A stretch of 64,000 nucleotides of DNA from Agrobacterium fabrum str. C58. Its GTDB lineage: Bacteria > Pseudomonadota > Alphaproteobacteria > Rhizobiales > Rhizobiaceae. Shown piece after piece: positions 27,917-36,047 of the stretch. Under the pieces are notes generated by a model. The model was not told where the DNA came from, did no database searches, and worked only from the letters and a program-made list of their open reading frames with translations. How positions within the stretch are numbered: the first letter of the stretch is position 1; each line of letters opens with the position of its first letter. The position numbers were made by a program, and so were the translations under genes. The DNA lies in contig NC_003064.2 of assembly GCF_000092025.1 (NCBI RefSeq), positions 434,001 to 498,000 of the forward strand, written 5' to 3'.

Positions 27917-29014
27917 ATGACAGGCTCAGCCACAATACCGATGCGCAAAATCATTCATGTCGATATGGATGCCTTTTACGCGTCGGTGGAACAGCGGGAC
28001 AATCCCGAACTGCGCGGCAGACCGGTTGCGGTTGGCAGTGCGGCTGCACGAGGTGTGGTCGCAGCCGCAAGCTATGAAGCACGCGAATTTGGCGTGCGCT
28101 CGGCCATGCCGTCCGTCACCGCTGCCCGAAGGTGTCCCGACCTGATTTTCGTACCGCCGCGATTCGACGTCTACAAGGCTGTATCCCAGCAAATTCGGGC
28201 AATATTCGCTGAATACACGCGGCTGATCGAACCGCTTTCGCTCGATGAGGCCTATCTCGACGTCACAGAAAACCTGAAGGGAATGGAGATCGCTACGGAA
28301 ATTGCGTCGGAAATTCGGGAGAGGATCAAGCAGATTACCGGTCTCAATGCTTCCGCCGGTATCTCATATAACAAATTCTTGGCCAAGATGGCGTCAGACC
28401 TCAACAAGCCGAATGGGCAGGCCGTCATAACGCCGAAGAACGGCCCGGCATTTGTGGAACAGCTGGCGGTCAAGAAATTCCATGGTGTCGGTCCAGCCAC
28501 CGCCGAGAAAATGCATCGGTTTGGTATCGAAACGGGTGCCGACCTGAAGTCCAAATCGCTGCAGTTCCTTGCCGAGCATTTCGGCAAGTCCGGGGCATAT
28601 TTCTACGGCATTGCTCGCGGCATCGATGAACGGCAGGTCCGGCCTGATCGCATTCGCAAATCGGTGGGCGCCGAGGACACGTTCAGCGTCGATATCAACG
28701 ACCTCGATCTCGCCACTGCCGAGTTGAGGCCGCTTGCCGAAAAAGTCTGGCACCATTGCGAGGCGCAGCGCGTCAGCGGTAAGACAGTTACAGTGAAGGT
28801 CAAATATTCCGACTTCACCCAGGCGACACGCAGTCGGACAAGCGCGTTGCCGGTTAACGGAATTCAAGAGATCCTTGAGGCAGCGTCGGCTCTGCTGGCG
28901 ACCGTCTACCCCTTCCGTCGATCGGTCAGGCTGCTCGGTGTGACGCTCTCCTCTCTCACCAATGATCAGGAGGCGGAGGATGAGGAACAACCGCAGCTCG
29001 ATCTCGCTTTATAA
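27917..29014 (+). CDS. dinB: DNA polymerase IV (Y-family translesion polymerase)
   Basis: 365-residue error-prone polymerase. The metal site residues lie in HVDMDAFYASVEQRD and LSLDEAYLDVT, with the palm/finger segment VGSAAARGVVAAASYEAREFGV. A helix-hairpin-helix thumb (KFHGVGPATAEKMHRFGI) and little-finger domain follow. The C-terminus QLDLAL matches the QLxLx(F/L) clamp-binding motif. The start at 27917 is used; ATG 27941 (MRKIIHVDMD) is equally reasonable. No alphaproteobacterial LexA box (GTTC-N7-GTTC) was seen upstream, so it may not be SOS-controlled here. Confidence 0.95.
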   Translation: MTGSATIPMRKIIHVDMDAFYASVEQRDNPELRGRPVAVGSAAARGVVAAASYEAREFGVRSAMPSVTAARRCPDLIFVPPRFDVYKAVSQQIRAIFAEYTRLIEPLSLDEAYLDVTENLKGMEIATEIASEIRERIKQITGLNASAGISYNKFLAKMASDLNKPNGQAVITPKNGPAFVEQLAVKKFHGVGPATAEKMHRFGIETGADLKSKSLQFLAEHFGKSGAYFYGIARGIDERQVRPDRIRKSVGAEDTFSVDINDLDLATAELRPLAEKVWHHCEAQRVSGKTVTVKVKYSDFTQATRSRTSALPVNGIQEILEAASALLATVYPFRRSVRLLGVTLSSLTNDQEAEDEEQPQLDLAL

Positions 29015-29507
29015 GGGGCGACGGACGGAAAATGAGGATCGATACGATCGAGCGGAACGGAAGACATGAGCGTCATATTAAATTCGATTGGAAAGATATT
29101 CGAACGGCTCCCTTATGGCGCATCAACGGAACAGGAAGAGGGGATGCGCAGAGCGCTTGGGCGGGAGAAACCTTTTCAATCAGGGTTCCATATCCGGACG
29201 ATGTTCGCGTGCCGATGCCGGATAGAACAGAGATTTGAGCAGCACTGCCGTTAATTGAACTATTACCGGTAGTGTGGGCACGGTGGCGGGAAACTGCGAG
29301 CCCGCCGGCGCATCCCAGATGGGTCTTAACCGCTTGCCAGTCACAAACAGTGAAGGAATCGCAGGCGCAAAAGCCTGACCAGCAAGCCCTTGGGCACAGA
29401 TGCGAGAAGCCGACTTGGGGATCGGGCTACGTTACAAGATTGGGAACCTGAAACCGCAAATTTCGTTAGCGACTAAGGTTCCCACCTAATCATATCGGGA
29501 TTTTGCA
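29015..29507. other. Intergenic stretch with only weak open frames
   Basis: Two overlapping plus-strand frames (29032-29238 and 29066-29254) are open for 60-70 codons directly after dinB, but neither resembles a known family. From about 29255 no frame is convincing. This may hold a decayed gene and the promoter for the DUF6894 gene. Confidence 0.35.
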
Positions 29508-29744
29508 ATGCCAAGGTACTTTTTCCACGTGCGCGATGCGCAGGGACTCTCTGTAGACATGGAAGGAGCAATTCTTTCTACGGATGAGCAAGCAAAGCGT
29601 GAGGCAGTTCAGGCTGCAAAGGAAATGCTGGCCGAGAAAATTCTCAGAGACGAGATTCTGGATGGCGCCGCGTTTGAAGTAGTGCGCAGTGACGGAATTC
29701 TGATCGCAAAAATTCCACTAAAGTCTGTAATCCGGCTCAAATAG
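29508..29744 (+). CDS. DUF6894 family small protein
   Basis: 78 residues matching the DUF6894 pattern widespread in rhizobia: MPRYFFHVRDAQGLSVDMEGA, then an AKREAVQAAKEMLAEKI helix, a GAAFEVVRSDG strand and a basic end. The function is unknown. Its ATG is preceded only by a weak AGG-containing leader. It stands alone next to the IS debris. Confidence 0.78.
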   Translation: MPRYFFHVRDAQGLSVDMEGAILSTDEQAKREAVQAAKEMLAEKILRDEILDGAAFEVVRSDGILIAKIPLKSVIRLK

Positions 29745-29836
29745 TCCGGACGTGACCGATACTTTCTCATTCATAGCGCGCCCAAAGACGGTCTCCAGCG
29801 GTGGTAAGTCGCATGACCAGGCCGCCAGCTCTCCAG

Positions 29837-29971
29837 TCACGATGAACTTTTCCACAAAACTGGCGGCCAACCATGCTTGATCCGGTCAGTCATGGAGTGG
29901 CGGACACACGAGCGGACGGTCTCGCGGAACACACGCTGTTCATCGCGCTCGCTTATCGTAATCAGTCCCAT
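29837..29971 (-). pseudogene. Remnant of a transposase N-terminus
   Basis: A 44-codon minus-strand frame starts MGLITISERDEQRVFRETVR. MGL-(I/L)-xx-SERDxxR is how several rhizobial IS transposases of the IS481/ISNCY kind begin. The frame breaks after about 15-20 family-like residues. A second segment (AASFVEKFIVTGELAAW in another frame) is not assignable. Just outside its start lie the 15-bp direct repeats at 30010-30048, typical of such IS ends. Probably a deleted IS copy. Confidence 0.45.
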
Positions 29972-30009
29972 CTGCTCTCTCCCAGAGGCCAATCAGATCC
30001 GGGGAGTGT

Positions 30010-30048
30010 GACATTCCAACTTTGTAGAAACAGGACATTCTAACTTTG
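30010..30048. repeat. 15-bp direct repeats, probable end of a decayed IS
   Basis: GACATTCCAACTTTG (30010-30024) and GACATTCTAACTTTG (30034-30048) differ at one base and are 24 bp apart. They lie between the transposase remnant and the IS30-type element. Tandem near-identical terminal repeats of this kind are found at ends of some IS families. Confidence 0.5.
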
Positions 30049-30059
30049 CAGTGGAGAAG

Positions 30060-31156
30060 CTAACCCAAGTGCACCATGCCTGCGCTTTAGGGTAGGGGAT
30101 CACCCTCCTTCTTGCAAATGAGCTATGAACACCTCGGCCGGCGTCCTGTATCCAAGGCATTTGCGCGGTTGATCGTTGATATGACGCGTGAGGCGGAGAA
30201 GGTCGCGCTGTGACACGACTGCCAGGTCTGTGCTGCCTGGCAGGAAGCGTCGAATTCGCTTGTTGGTATTCTCGACGGTCCCTTTTTGCCAAGGCGCGCT
30301 TGGGTCGCAAAACCAGCTGCACGCACCGATCCCTTCCTCCAAAGCCCTGAACCCGGCAAACTCGGTGCCCCGATCAAATGTGAAGCTCTGACGCGCGAAT
30401 GCCGGCAACAGCGAAAACGCTCTGACGATCTTATCCATGATTGGCCCCGAGTGCCGGCTCGGGTTCTTGATAAGAACGGTGTAGCGGCTCTTGCGCTCCA
30501 CGAGCGTGGTGACATTGGCATGGCCGAGTGGGCGTTCAAAGATGAGGAGGTCTCCCTCCCAATGTCCAAACTTCGATCTATTTCCAATGAATCAGGCCTT
30601 TCGGATATTCGGTGGGTAGAGGGAAACGCACCGTCGCGCGGCTTCCTCGAACGCATTGGGCGACGTTTGCGGCGAGCCTCAGGCAGATACTGATAGAGAC
30701 CAAGCGCGTAATCTTCCTTGCTGTAGATGAAGCGGTAGATTGTCTCCTTGCATACGCGAATACGACCGAAGCCGTCCGACTGCAGACGTCCGGCAATCTG
30801 TTCCGGAGACCAGCGGGCCTCCAACTGGTTGATGATCTCGGCGCGCAAAGCCGGATGGCGCCGCAGCTTTATCAATCGGCGTCGACGGTCTCTGGAGATG
30901 TCGTGAGCAACCGTGCTGTAGTAGCCGTCATAATCTGGCAGTTCACGGTCATGAAACGTGTTGCGCTTGATCTCACGGTAAATGGTCGAGCGATGACGGC
31001 CAAGCTGACGCGCCATCTCGTTAACGGGAACCTTTGCCGCCACCAGATGATGAAGACGGCGGCGATCGGCAAGGGTGATCTGCGTATAGCATCGGGACAT
31101 GCCAAAATCTCCAAAGTGAAGCCATTGAAATCATTGGCATGTCGCACTTGAAAATA
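30060..31156 (-). mobile_element. IS30-family insertion sequence (about 1.1 kb)
   Basis: The element is bounded by imperfect inverted repeats. The left end, read inward as CTAACCCAAGTGCACCATGCC (30060-30080), faces GGCATGTCGCACTTG-AAAATAG at the right (31136-31156); both carry GGCATG and GCACTTG in inverted order. Between them is one transposase frame on the minus strand, carrying a frameshift. The length fits the IS30 family. Exact ends and the 2-3 bp target duplication could not be confirmed. Confidence 0.72.
30100..31100 (-). pseudogene. IS30-family transposase, frameshifted
   Basis: The first part (31100 to about 30571) encodes the IS30 HTH region: LADRRRLHHLVAAKVPVNEMARQLGRHRSTIYREIKRN and RWSPEQIAGRLQ. 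Frame is lost at about 30571, where one base is missing. The correct continuation lies in another frame: FGHWEGDLLIFERPLGHAN, VERKSRYTVLI, the DRGTEFAGF segment, then APWQKGTVENTNKRIRRFLP with DDE residues, ending at 30100. IS30 transposases are normally single-frame, so this copy is probably inactive unless the shift is a sequencing error. Confidence 0.88.
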
Positions 31157-31273
31157 GAATGTACCCAATTCCCTATTTAGATCGCATAATCTATCTTATG
31201 GAACTTTTATTCCGCGATGTCCCGCAGGGCAATGTTGCCATATGCCACATCGCCGATTTAACGTGAATGCCCA

Positions 31274-32146
31274 CTAGATGCGGGCACCGACGGCTTTTTC
31301 CAGGTAGACTTCTCGCAACCGCCGGCTGACGGGACCGATCGTCCCGTCGCCGATCATCTGACCGTCGATCGACACGACCGATGTGACGAAGGATGTCGCA
31401 GAGGTGATGAAGGCTTCCCGCGCTTCGAGTGCCTCGGCGATCGTGAAGGAGCGCTCGTCGAGAGCATAACCAGCCTCCTCCGCGAAGCGCAGGACGGCGG
31501 CGCGTGTTATGCCATGCAGGATATCGGACGACAGGCTGCGCGTGACAATTTTACCGTCGGCAGTGACGATATAGGCATTGGCTGACGAGGCTTCGGTGAC
31601 CAGCCCGTCCTGCACCAGCCAGGCATCGTCGGCTCCGGCCTCATGGGCCGCATTCTTCGCCATTGACGGATAGAGAAGCTGGACCGTCTTGATGTCACGG
31701 CGGCCCCAGCGGATATCGGGAAGCGAGATAACCTTGAGACCACGTTTGGCGAGCGGGCTTTCGAGCACCGGACGAGCCTGGGTGAACATCACCACGACGG
31801 GCGGCGTATCCTTCGACGGGAAGTTGAAGTCGCGATCGGCGTTACCGCGCGAGATTTGCATATAGATCAGGCCTTCTTCGACATTATTGTCGGCGACCAG
31901 CTTGCGATGAACGGCCAGCAGTTCTTCCGTGCTCATCGGCGTGGGCATGTCGAGCTCCTTGAGGGAGCGAGCAAGACGGATCATGTGGCCATCGAAATCA
32001 ACGAGCTTGCCGCCAATGATGCAGGTCACTTCGTAGATGGCATCCGCAAACAGATAACCGCGGTCGAAGATCGAAACCTTGCCTTCTGATTCCGCGCAAT
32101 ATTGGCCGTTGACATAGACGATACGTTCAGGAGAGCTCATGTTCAT
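31274..32146 (-). CDS. D-amino-acid aminotransferase (fold type IV PLP enzyme)
   Basis: 290-residue aminotransferase of the Dat/branched-chain fold IV group. The PLP lysine is K153 (DIKTVQLL), the cofactor Glu is E185 (VTEASSAN), and FDRGYLFADAIYEV near the N-terminus is typical of D-alanine aminotransferases. It converts a D-amino acid to its 2-oxo acid. It is the last gene of the minus-strand operon starting at 40647, which supports degradation of a D-configured or racemised amino acid. Start alternatives are 32146 and 32140. Confidence 0.9.
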   Translation of the reverse strand: MNMSSPERIVYVNGQYCAESEGKVSIFDRGYLFADAIYEVTCIIGGKLVDFDGHMIRLARSLKELDMPTPMSTEELLAVHRKLVADNNVEEGLIYMQISRGNADRDFNFPSKDTPPVVVMFTQARPVLESPLAKRGLKVISLPDIRWGRRDIKTVQLLYPSMAKNAAHEAGADDAWLVQDGLVTEASSANAYIVTADGKIVTRSLSSDILHGITRAAVLRFAEEAGYALDERSFTIAEALEAREAFITSATSFVTSVVSIDGQMIGDGTIGPVSRRLREVYLEKAVGARI

Positions 32147-32207
32147 ACAGTTCCAGGGAAAGAGGTGACGTTGTAATGATGTGGCGTTCGTACTGGCGCT
32201 ACGTGCA

Positions 32208-33143
32208 TCAGTACCCGCGCGCCAGATCGACGGTCGGGGGAAGTGCTCCGCTGCTGCGGTAGGTCAGGATATTGCCAGCCACGATAGCGGCCGCCGTTTC
32301 CCGATCCGTCGGCGCCGAGATATGCGGTAGCACGGTGATCGCGGGATGATCCCAGAGCTTATTGTCCGGTGGCAGCGGTTCCACATCGAAGACATCAAGC
32401 ACCGCATGTTTCATGGCGCCGGAATCAAGCGCCCTGATCAGATCGTCTGCGACGACGATGGGTCCGCGGGCGAAATTGATCAGAGATGCGCCCTCCGGCA
32501 GCAGGGAAAGGCGCACGGCATCGATAAGCCCACGGGTCTCGTCGGTGAGAGGAAGGAGACAGACCAGAATTTCCGAGCGGCCGAGAAGCTCCTCGAGCCC
32601 CCGATCACCATGGAAGGTCTGCACGCCGTCAATCTCCTTGTGGGACCGGCTCCAGCCGATCACATTGAAACCGGCATACCTGAGACGCGCCGCGGATTCC
32701 GCGCCGAGAGCGCCCAATCCGAGCAGGCCGATCGTGACATCCTGCGGCCGGCGATAGGCCAGTTGCTGCCAGACGCGCTGGCGCTGGAAATTCGCATAGG
32801 CGGGCATGTCGCGAAACAGATAATATGTCCAGGCCAGCACCGCTTCCGCCATGGTTTGGCTCAGCTGCGGATCGACCAGACGCACGATCGGCAGACGGCT
32901 TTCACCAAGCTCTGCAACAAGGCGTTCGACACCCGCCCAGACGCTGTGAATCCATTTCAGGTTCGGCAATCTTGCAATATCCGCCGGATCGGGATTGGCG
33001 ACGATCGCGATGTCGGCCTTTTCCCGTGCCGCCTCATCGAGTTGCCGGAACGGCACGATCGTTTCACCCGGCATTTTCCGTGAAAGCGACGTCAGCCAGA
33101 GCCTCTCCGCGTCCTCGCTCATACGTGTCACCAGCACAATCAT
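32208..33143 (-). CDS. D-isomer-specific 2-hydroxyacid dehydrogenase (GhrA-like)
   Basis: 311-residue NAD(P)H-dependent 2-oxoacid reductase. The Rossmann motif GLLGLGALG is near 139-147. The catalytic Arg is in INFARGPIV, the Glu in DVFDVEPLP and the His in VLPHISAPT. It resembles glyoxylate/hydroxypyruvate reductase A. ATG 33143 follows GAGGAGA; the longer frame is not protein-like. It probably reduces the 2-oxo acid made by the neighbouring D-aminotransferase. Confidence 0.9.
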   Translation of the reverse strand: MIVLVTRMSEDAERLWLTSLSRKMPGETIVPFRQLDEAAREKADIAIVANPDPADIARLPNLKWIHSVWAGVERLVAELGESRLPIVRLVDPQLSQTMAEAVLAWTYYLFRDMPAYANFQRQRVWQQLAYRRPQDVTIGLLGLGALGAESAARLRYAGFNVIGWSRSHKEIDGVQTFHGDRGLEELLGRSEILVCLLPLTDETRGLIDAVRLSLLPEGASLINFARGPIVVADDLIRALDSGAMKHAVLDVFDVEPLPPDNKLWDHPAITVLPHISAPTDRETAAAIVAGNILTYRSSGALPPTVDLARGY

Positions 33144-33174
33144 CGAATGATCTCCTCTTTCGCTGCCTTCGAGT

Positions 33175-33588
33175 TCAGTGCGCAAAGACGCTGTCGAAAT
33201 CCCTGAAACCCTTGACTTCGATTGGGTTGCCGCTTGGATCGAAGAAGAACATCGTGCGCTGCTCGCCCGGCTCGCCTTCAAAACGAACGACCGGCGGTAT
33301 GTCGAAGGCAATGCCGGCATCTTCGAGACGTCTTGCAAGGGCAAACCATGCTTCGAGTTCAAGAACCACGCCGAGATGCGGCATCATCACCATGTGATTG
33401 CCGACCTTGCCCGTGCGCGTCGTTTCGAAAGGCTTGCCGAGATGCATGGAAATCTGGTGGCCGAAGAAATCGAAATCGACCCAGGTGTCGGTGCTGCGTC
33501 CCTCCTGACATCCCAGAACGCCGCCATAGAAGCGGCGGGTCTCGTCGAGGTCGGTGACGTGATAGGCAAGGTGGAAAAGCGAACGCAT
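33175..33588 (-). CDS. VOC-superfamily (glyoxalase/dioxygenase-like) protein
   Basis: 137-residue protein with two beta-alpha-beta-beta-beta VOC modules. LFHLAYHVTDLDETRRFYGGVLG begins the first and FFDPSGNPIEVKGFRDF ends the second. Candidate metal ligands are the His in LAYHVTD, the His in HQISMHLG and the Glu in NPIEVKG. Members include dioxygenases, isomerases and lyases, so the reaction cannot be fixed. It lies inside the amino-acid-derivative operon. Confidence 0.87.
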   Translation of the reverse strand: MRSLFHLAYHVTDLDETRRFYGGVLGCQEGRSTDTWVDFDFFGHQISMHLGKPFETTRTGKVGNHMVMMPHLGVVLELEAWFALARRLEDAGIAFDIPPVVRFEGEPGEQRTMFFFDPSGNPIEVKGFRDFDSVFAH

Positions 33589-33627
33589 GGATGTTTCCTC
33601 TCATTTTTTCTGTTGAATGATATCGGC

Positions 33628-34851
33628 TCACGAAGCCTGTGACTGCCTGCGAAGCGCCGCCTCAAGAAAGGCGACTAGGAGTGGATGCGGCGCATCTGGG
33701 CGGGACGATAGTTCGGGATGGCCCTGCATGCCCATATAAAACGGATGGCCGACGACTTCGATTGCATCAACGACAGAGCCGTTCACCCCGCGTGCCGCAA
33801 CCCGAAGGCCGTGCGTTTCCATATCCCTGACTAGATCCGGATTGAGCCTGTAGCGGTGGTTGCATCGCACGATGGTGCCGTGAGGGATTAGACCGGCCAG
33901 TCGCGTGCCGGCAGTGGGCACGGTCTGCTGATCACCTGTGCGATGCTCGGGAAGCGGCCCGCCATCAGCTGTCGTCCCGCCGGCCATGGCCAGAAAAGTC
34001 TTGATGCCGACATCCGGATCTGCTTCCGCCAGATTTGCATTGCGGCGACCGAAGGCCCTCCACGCGACGGCAGTCGCCATTGTTTGCATGCCGAGGCAGA
34101 GGCCGACGATCGGAAGCTGGTTTTCAAGGGCGAAGGCGGCGACAGCCGTCTGCCCGGCCACGTTTTTCATGTTCGCGCCACCTGGCAGCAGAATGCCCGC
34201 ATAGGGGCGAAGTGTCTGTTCGGCATAGGCCTCATCGAACCCGACAGGATCGATGAAGTTTATAGCCAGCGGCAGACGCAAACTGTCTGCCGCATCGGCA
34301 AGGCTTGCCAAGGCCGCCGGGTAGACATCCACATGGTCGCTCCTTGCACCAACCAGCGCGATCGTCAGTACCGTCTCGGTCGGCGCCTTCGGTTTGTCCA
34401 GCCTGATGCGGCCGAACTGATCGCGCCAGGTGATCACTGTCCCGGTCGCGTCATCCGCAAACTGGTGAACGCCGTCGGCAATCCTGATCGTTTCAACCGA
34501 CACCGCTTGCAGTTGCGCCGCGGCAAAAAGGCCTGCTATCGCGTTGGCGTCAGCCAGGAACGCCGGATGGATCGGAACCACGATATCGGCTTCGCGGGCG
34601 GCATCGATCACTGCCTCGATCGGTGCGACAGGTTCGATCGGTTTTCCCGAAAGCCGCTCGAACCAGCAAAGCCCGCTTGCGGCAAGCCCGCCGGACGCGA
34701 CCACATGCTGTTCCGCGTCCGCATGACGTTTGGTATCGAAGCGCGACGCCAAATGCATGAATCCGCAATTACGTCTGACCGCGACCGCTGCTGCAGCGGC
34801 GCCATAAAGTGCCGGACTGCCAGTATCATGGTGAACGAGGATCAAGCCCAT
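33628..34851 (-). CDS. Class I glutamine amidotransferase domain of CTP-synthase type with unknown N-terminus
   Basis: 407 residues. From about 160 the sequence follows the GATase domain of CTP synthase: IALVGARSDHVDVYPAALASL, GILLPGG, the nucleophile C252 in GLCLGMQ, VRCNHRYRLNPDL, and H378/E380 in GHPELSSRP. The PyrG synthetase domain is absent. Residues 1-155 resemble nothing I recognise. It may hydrolyse a gamma-glutamyl or other amide, or pass ammonia to an unknown reaction. ATG 34851 is chosen; upstream in-frame sequence is shadow of the M24 gene. Gene neighbours are catabolic. Confidence 0.82.
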   Translation of the reverse strand: MGLILVHHDTGSPALYGAAAAAVAVRRNCGFMHLASRFDTKRHADAEQHVVASGGLAASGLCWFERLSGKPIEPVAPIEAVIDAAREADIVVPIHPAFLADANAIAGLFAAAQLQAVSVETIRIADGVHQFADDATGTVITWRDQFGRIRLDKPKAPTETVLTIALVGARSDHVDVYPAALASLADAADSLRLPLAINFIDPVGFDEAYAEQTLRPYAGILLPGGANMKNVAGQTAVAAFALENQLPIVGLCLGMQTMATAVAWRAFGRRNANLAEADPDVGIKTFLAMAGGTTADGGPLPEHRTGDQQTVPTAGTRLAGLIPHGTIVRCNHRYRLNPDLVRDMETHGLRVAARGVNGSVVDAIEVVGHPFYMGMQGHPELSSRPDAPHPLLVAFLEAALRRQSQAS

Positions 34852-34877
34852 CGTCAGATCCTTTTGATGCTGTGGCG

Positions 34878-36047
34878 TCAGACGATCAGCAGGTTGCGAT
34901 CGATCGAGCCGAGGGCGCGATAGCCTGTCTCGGTGACGACGATCGTCTCGCTGACGCCAACCGTGAAACGGCCATAGATGCGCAGCGCCGGCGGAAGGTG
35001 AAAGGTCATGCCCGGCTGCAGCTCTGTCTTGACGCCGGTATTGAGGCTTAGAATGGCACCCTCGCCCCAATCCGGGGCAAACGATATGCCGACGCTGTAG
35101 CCGAGACGTTTCTTGAAGTTGTCCGTATAGCCGGCGCGGTCGATGACCTTCTGGCAGGCGATATGCGGCACTTCGCAGGCGACGCCCGGGCGGATCGTAT
35201 CGAGCGAGACCTGCAAGGCCTCCTGGCAGGCCTTCATCATGTCAACTGCCTCCCTCGGCGGTTCGCCGATCCAGGCCGAGCGCATCAGCGCCGCATGATA
35301 GCGATCATGGCACGCGGCCATCTCCAGAAATGCCGGATCACCGTCGGTGATGGCACGGCGGCGCCAGGTTCCGTGCGGAACCCCCGTGCGCGGACCCACG
35401 GAAACGAGCGGCTCCATGCCGAGATATTCCGACCCGGCCGCAATTGCGGACCCCAACATGGCGGAAACGAGATCGTTTTCCGTGGCACCGACGCGAACCG
35501 CTGCGAGACCGGCCCGCATGCCCTCGTCGACATAGGCTGCGGCCTTCTCAAGCTTTTCCACTTCGAGCGGCGACTTGATGGCACGGAACCTTTCGATCAC
35601 GCCTGCCCCATCGCCGATTGTGCCGAGACGGGCCTGAAGTGCTTCATAGACGGCGATCGGCAGGAACCATCCACGCTTGTCTATGGCAATGCGCCTGGAG
35701 GCCAGCCCCCGGCTTTCAATAAGCTTCACCAGGAGAGCAAGCGGATCCTCGCCGTCCTGATACACGACCGCATCAGAAATGAAGGTATTGGCGATGAAAT
35801 TGAAATATTCCAGCTGGCGGATGAGGAAAACCGGATCGCCATCGGCCGGCAGGATCAACGCCTGAAACGTATAATAACCCGGTGTCTGCTGACCGCACAG
35901 ATAGAAGATATTTTCAGGCCCGGTCACGATCAGCGCATCGAGGCCCGCTGCCGAAAGACCTTCGCGGGCGAGCGCCTGACGGCGCGCATATTCTTCCCTG
36001 GGGAAAGCAGATTCCTGCCCCTGAACGATATCGCTCGGTATGCTCAT
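34878..36047 (-). CDS. M24-family hydrolase lacking metal ligands (creatinase/ectoine hydrolase-like)
   Basis: 389 residues with the creatinase N-terminal domain (about 20-155) and the pita-bread M24 domain. The aminopeptidase metal ligands are mostly absent: FLEMAACHDRYHAAL replaces the two-Asp motif, GYSVGISFAPDWGE replaces the HGxG ligand, and GMTFHLPPALR lacks the first Glu, while E367 (VSETIVVTETG) remains. GYS(V/I)Gxx-PDWGE is what I recall for ectoine hydrolases (DoeA/EutD) and relatives. It is therefore more likely a metal-free C-N hydrolase of a cyclic or guanidino-type amino acid than a peptidase. Confidence 0.86.
   Translation of the reverse strand: MSIPSDIVQGQESAFPREEYARRQALAREGLSAAGLDALIVTGPENIFYLCGQQTPGYYTFQALILPADGDPVFLIRQLEYFNFIANTFISDAVVYQDGEDPLALLVKLIESRGLASRRIAIDKRGWFLPIAVYEALQARLGTIGDGAGVIERFRAIKSPLEVEKLEKAAAYVDEGMRAGLAAVRVGATENDLVSAMLGSAIAAGSEYLGMEPLVSVGPRTGVPHGTWRRRAITDGDPAFLEMAACHDRYHAALMRSAWIGEPPREAVDMMKACQEALQVSLDTIRPGVACEVPHIACQKVIDRAGYTDNFKKRLGYSVGISFAPDWGEGAILSLNTGVKTELQPGMTFHLPPALRIYGRFTVGVSETIVVTETGYRALGSIDRNLLIV

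Noticed and set aside
30501..30571. Programmed frameshift in the IS30-type transposase
   Set aside because: IS30 transposases are single-frame. No slippery run and stimulatory structure was seen at the break, so a simple one-base loss is preferred.
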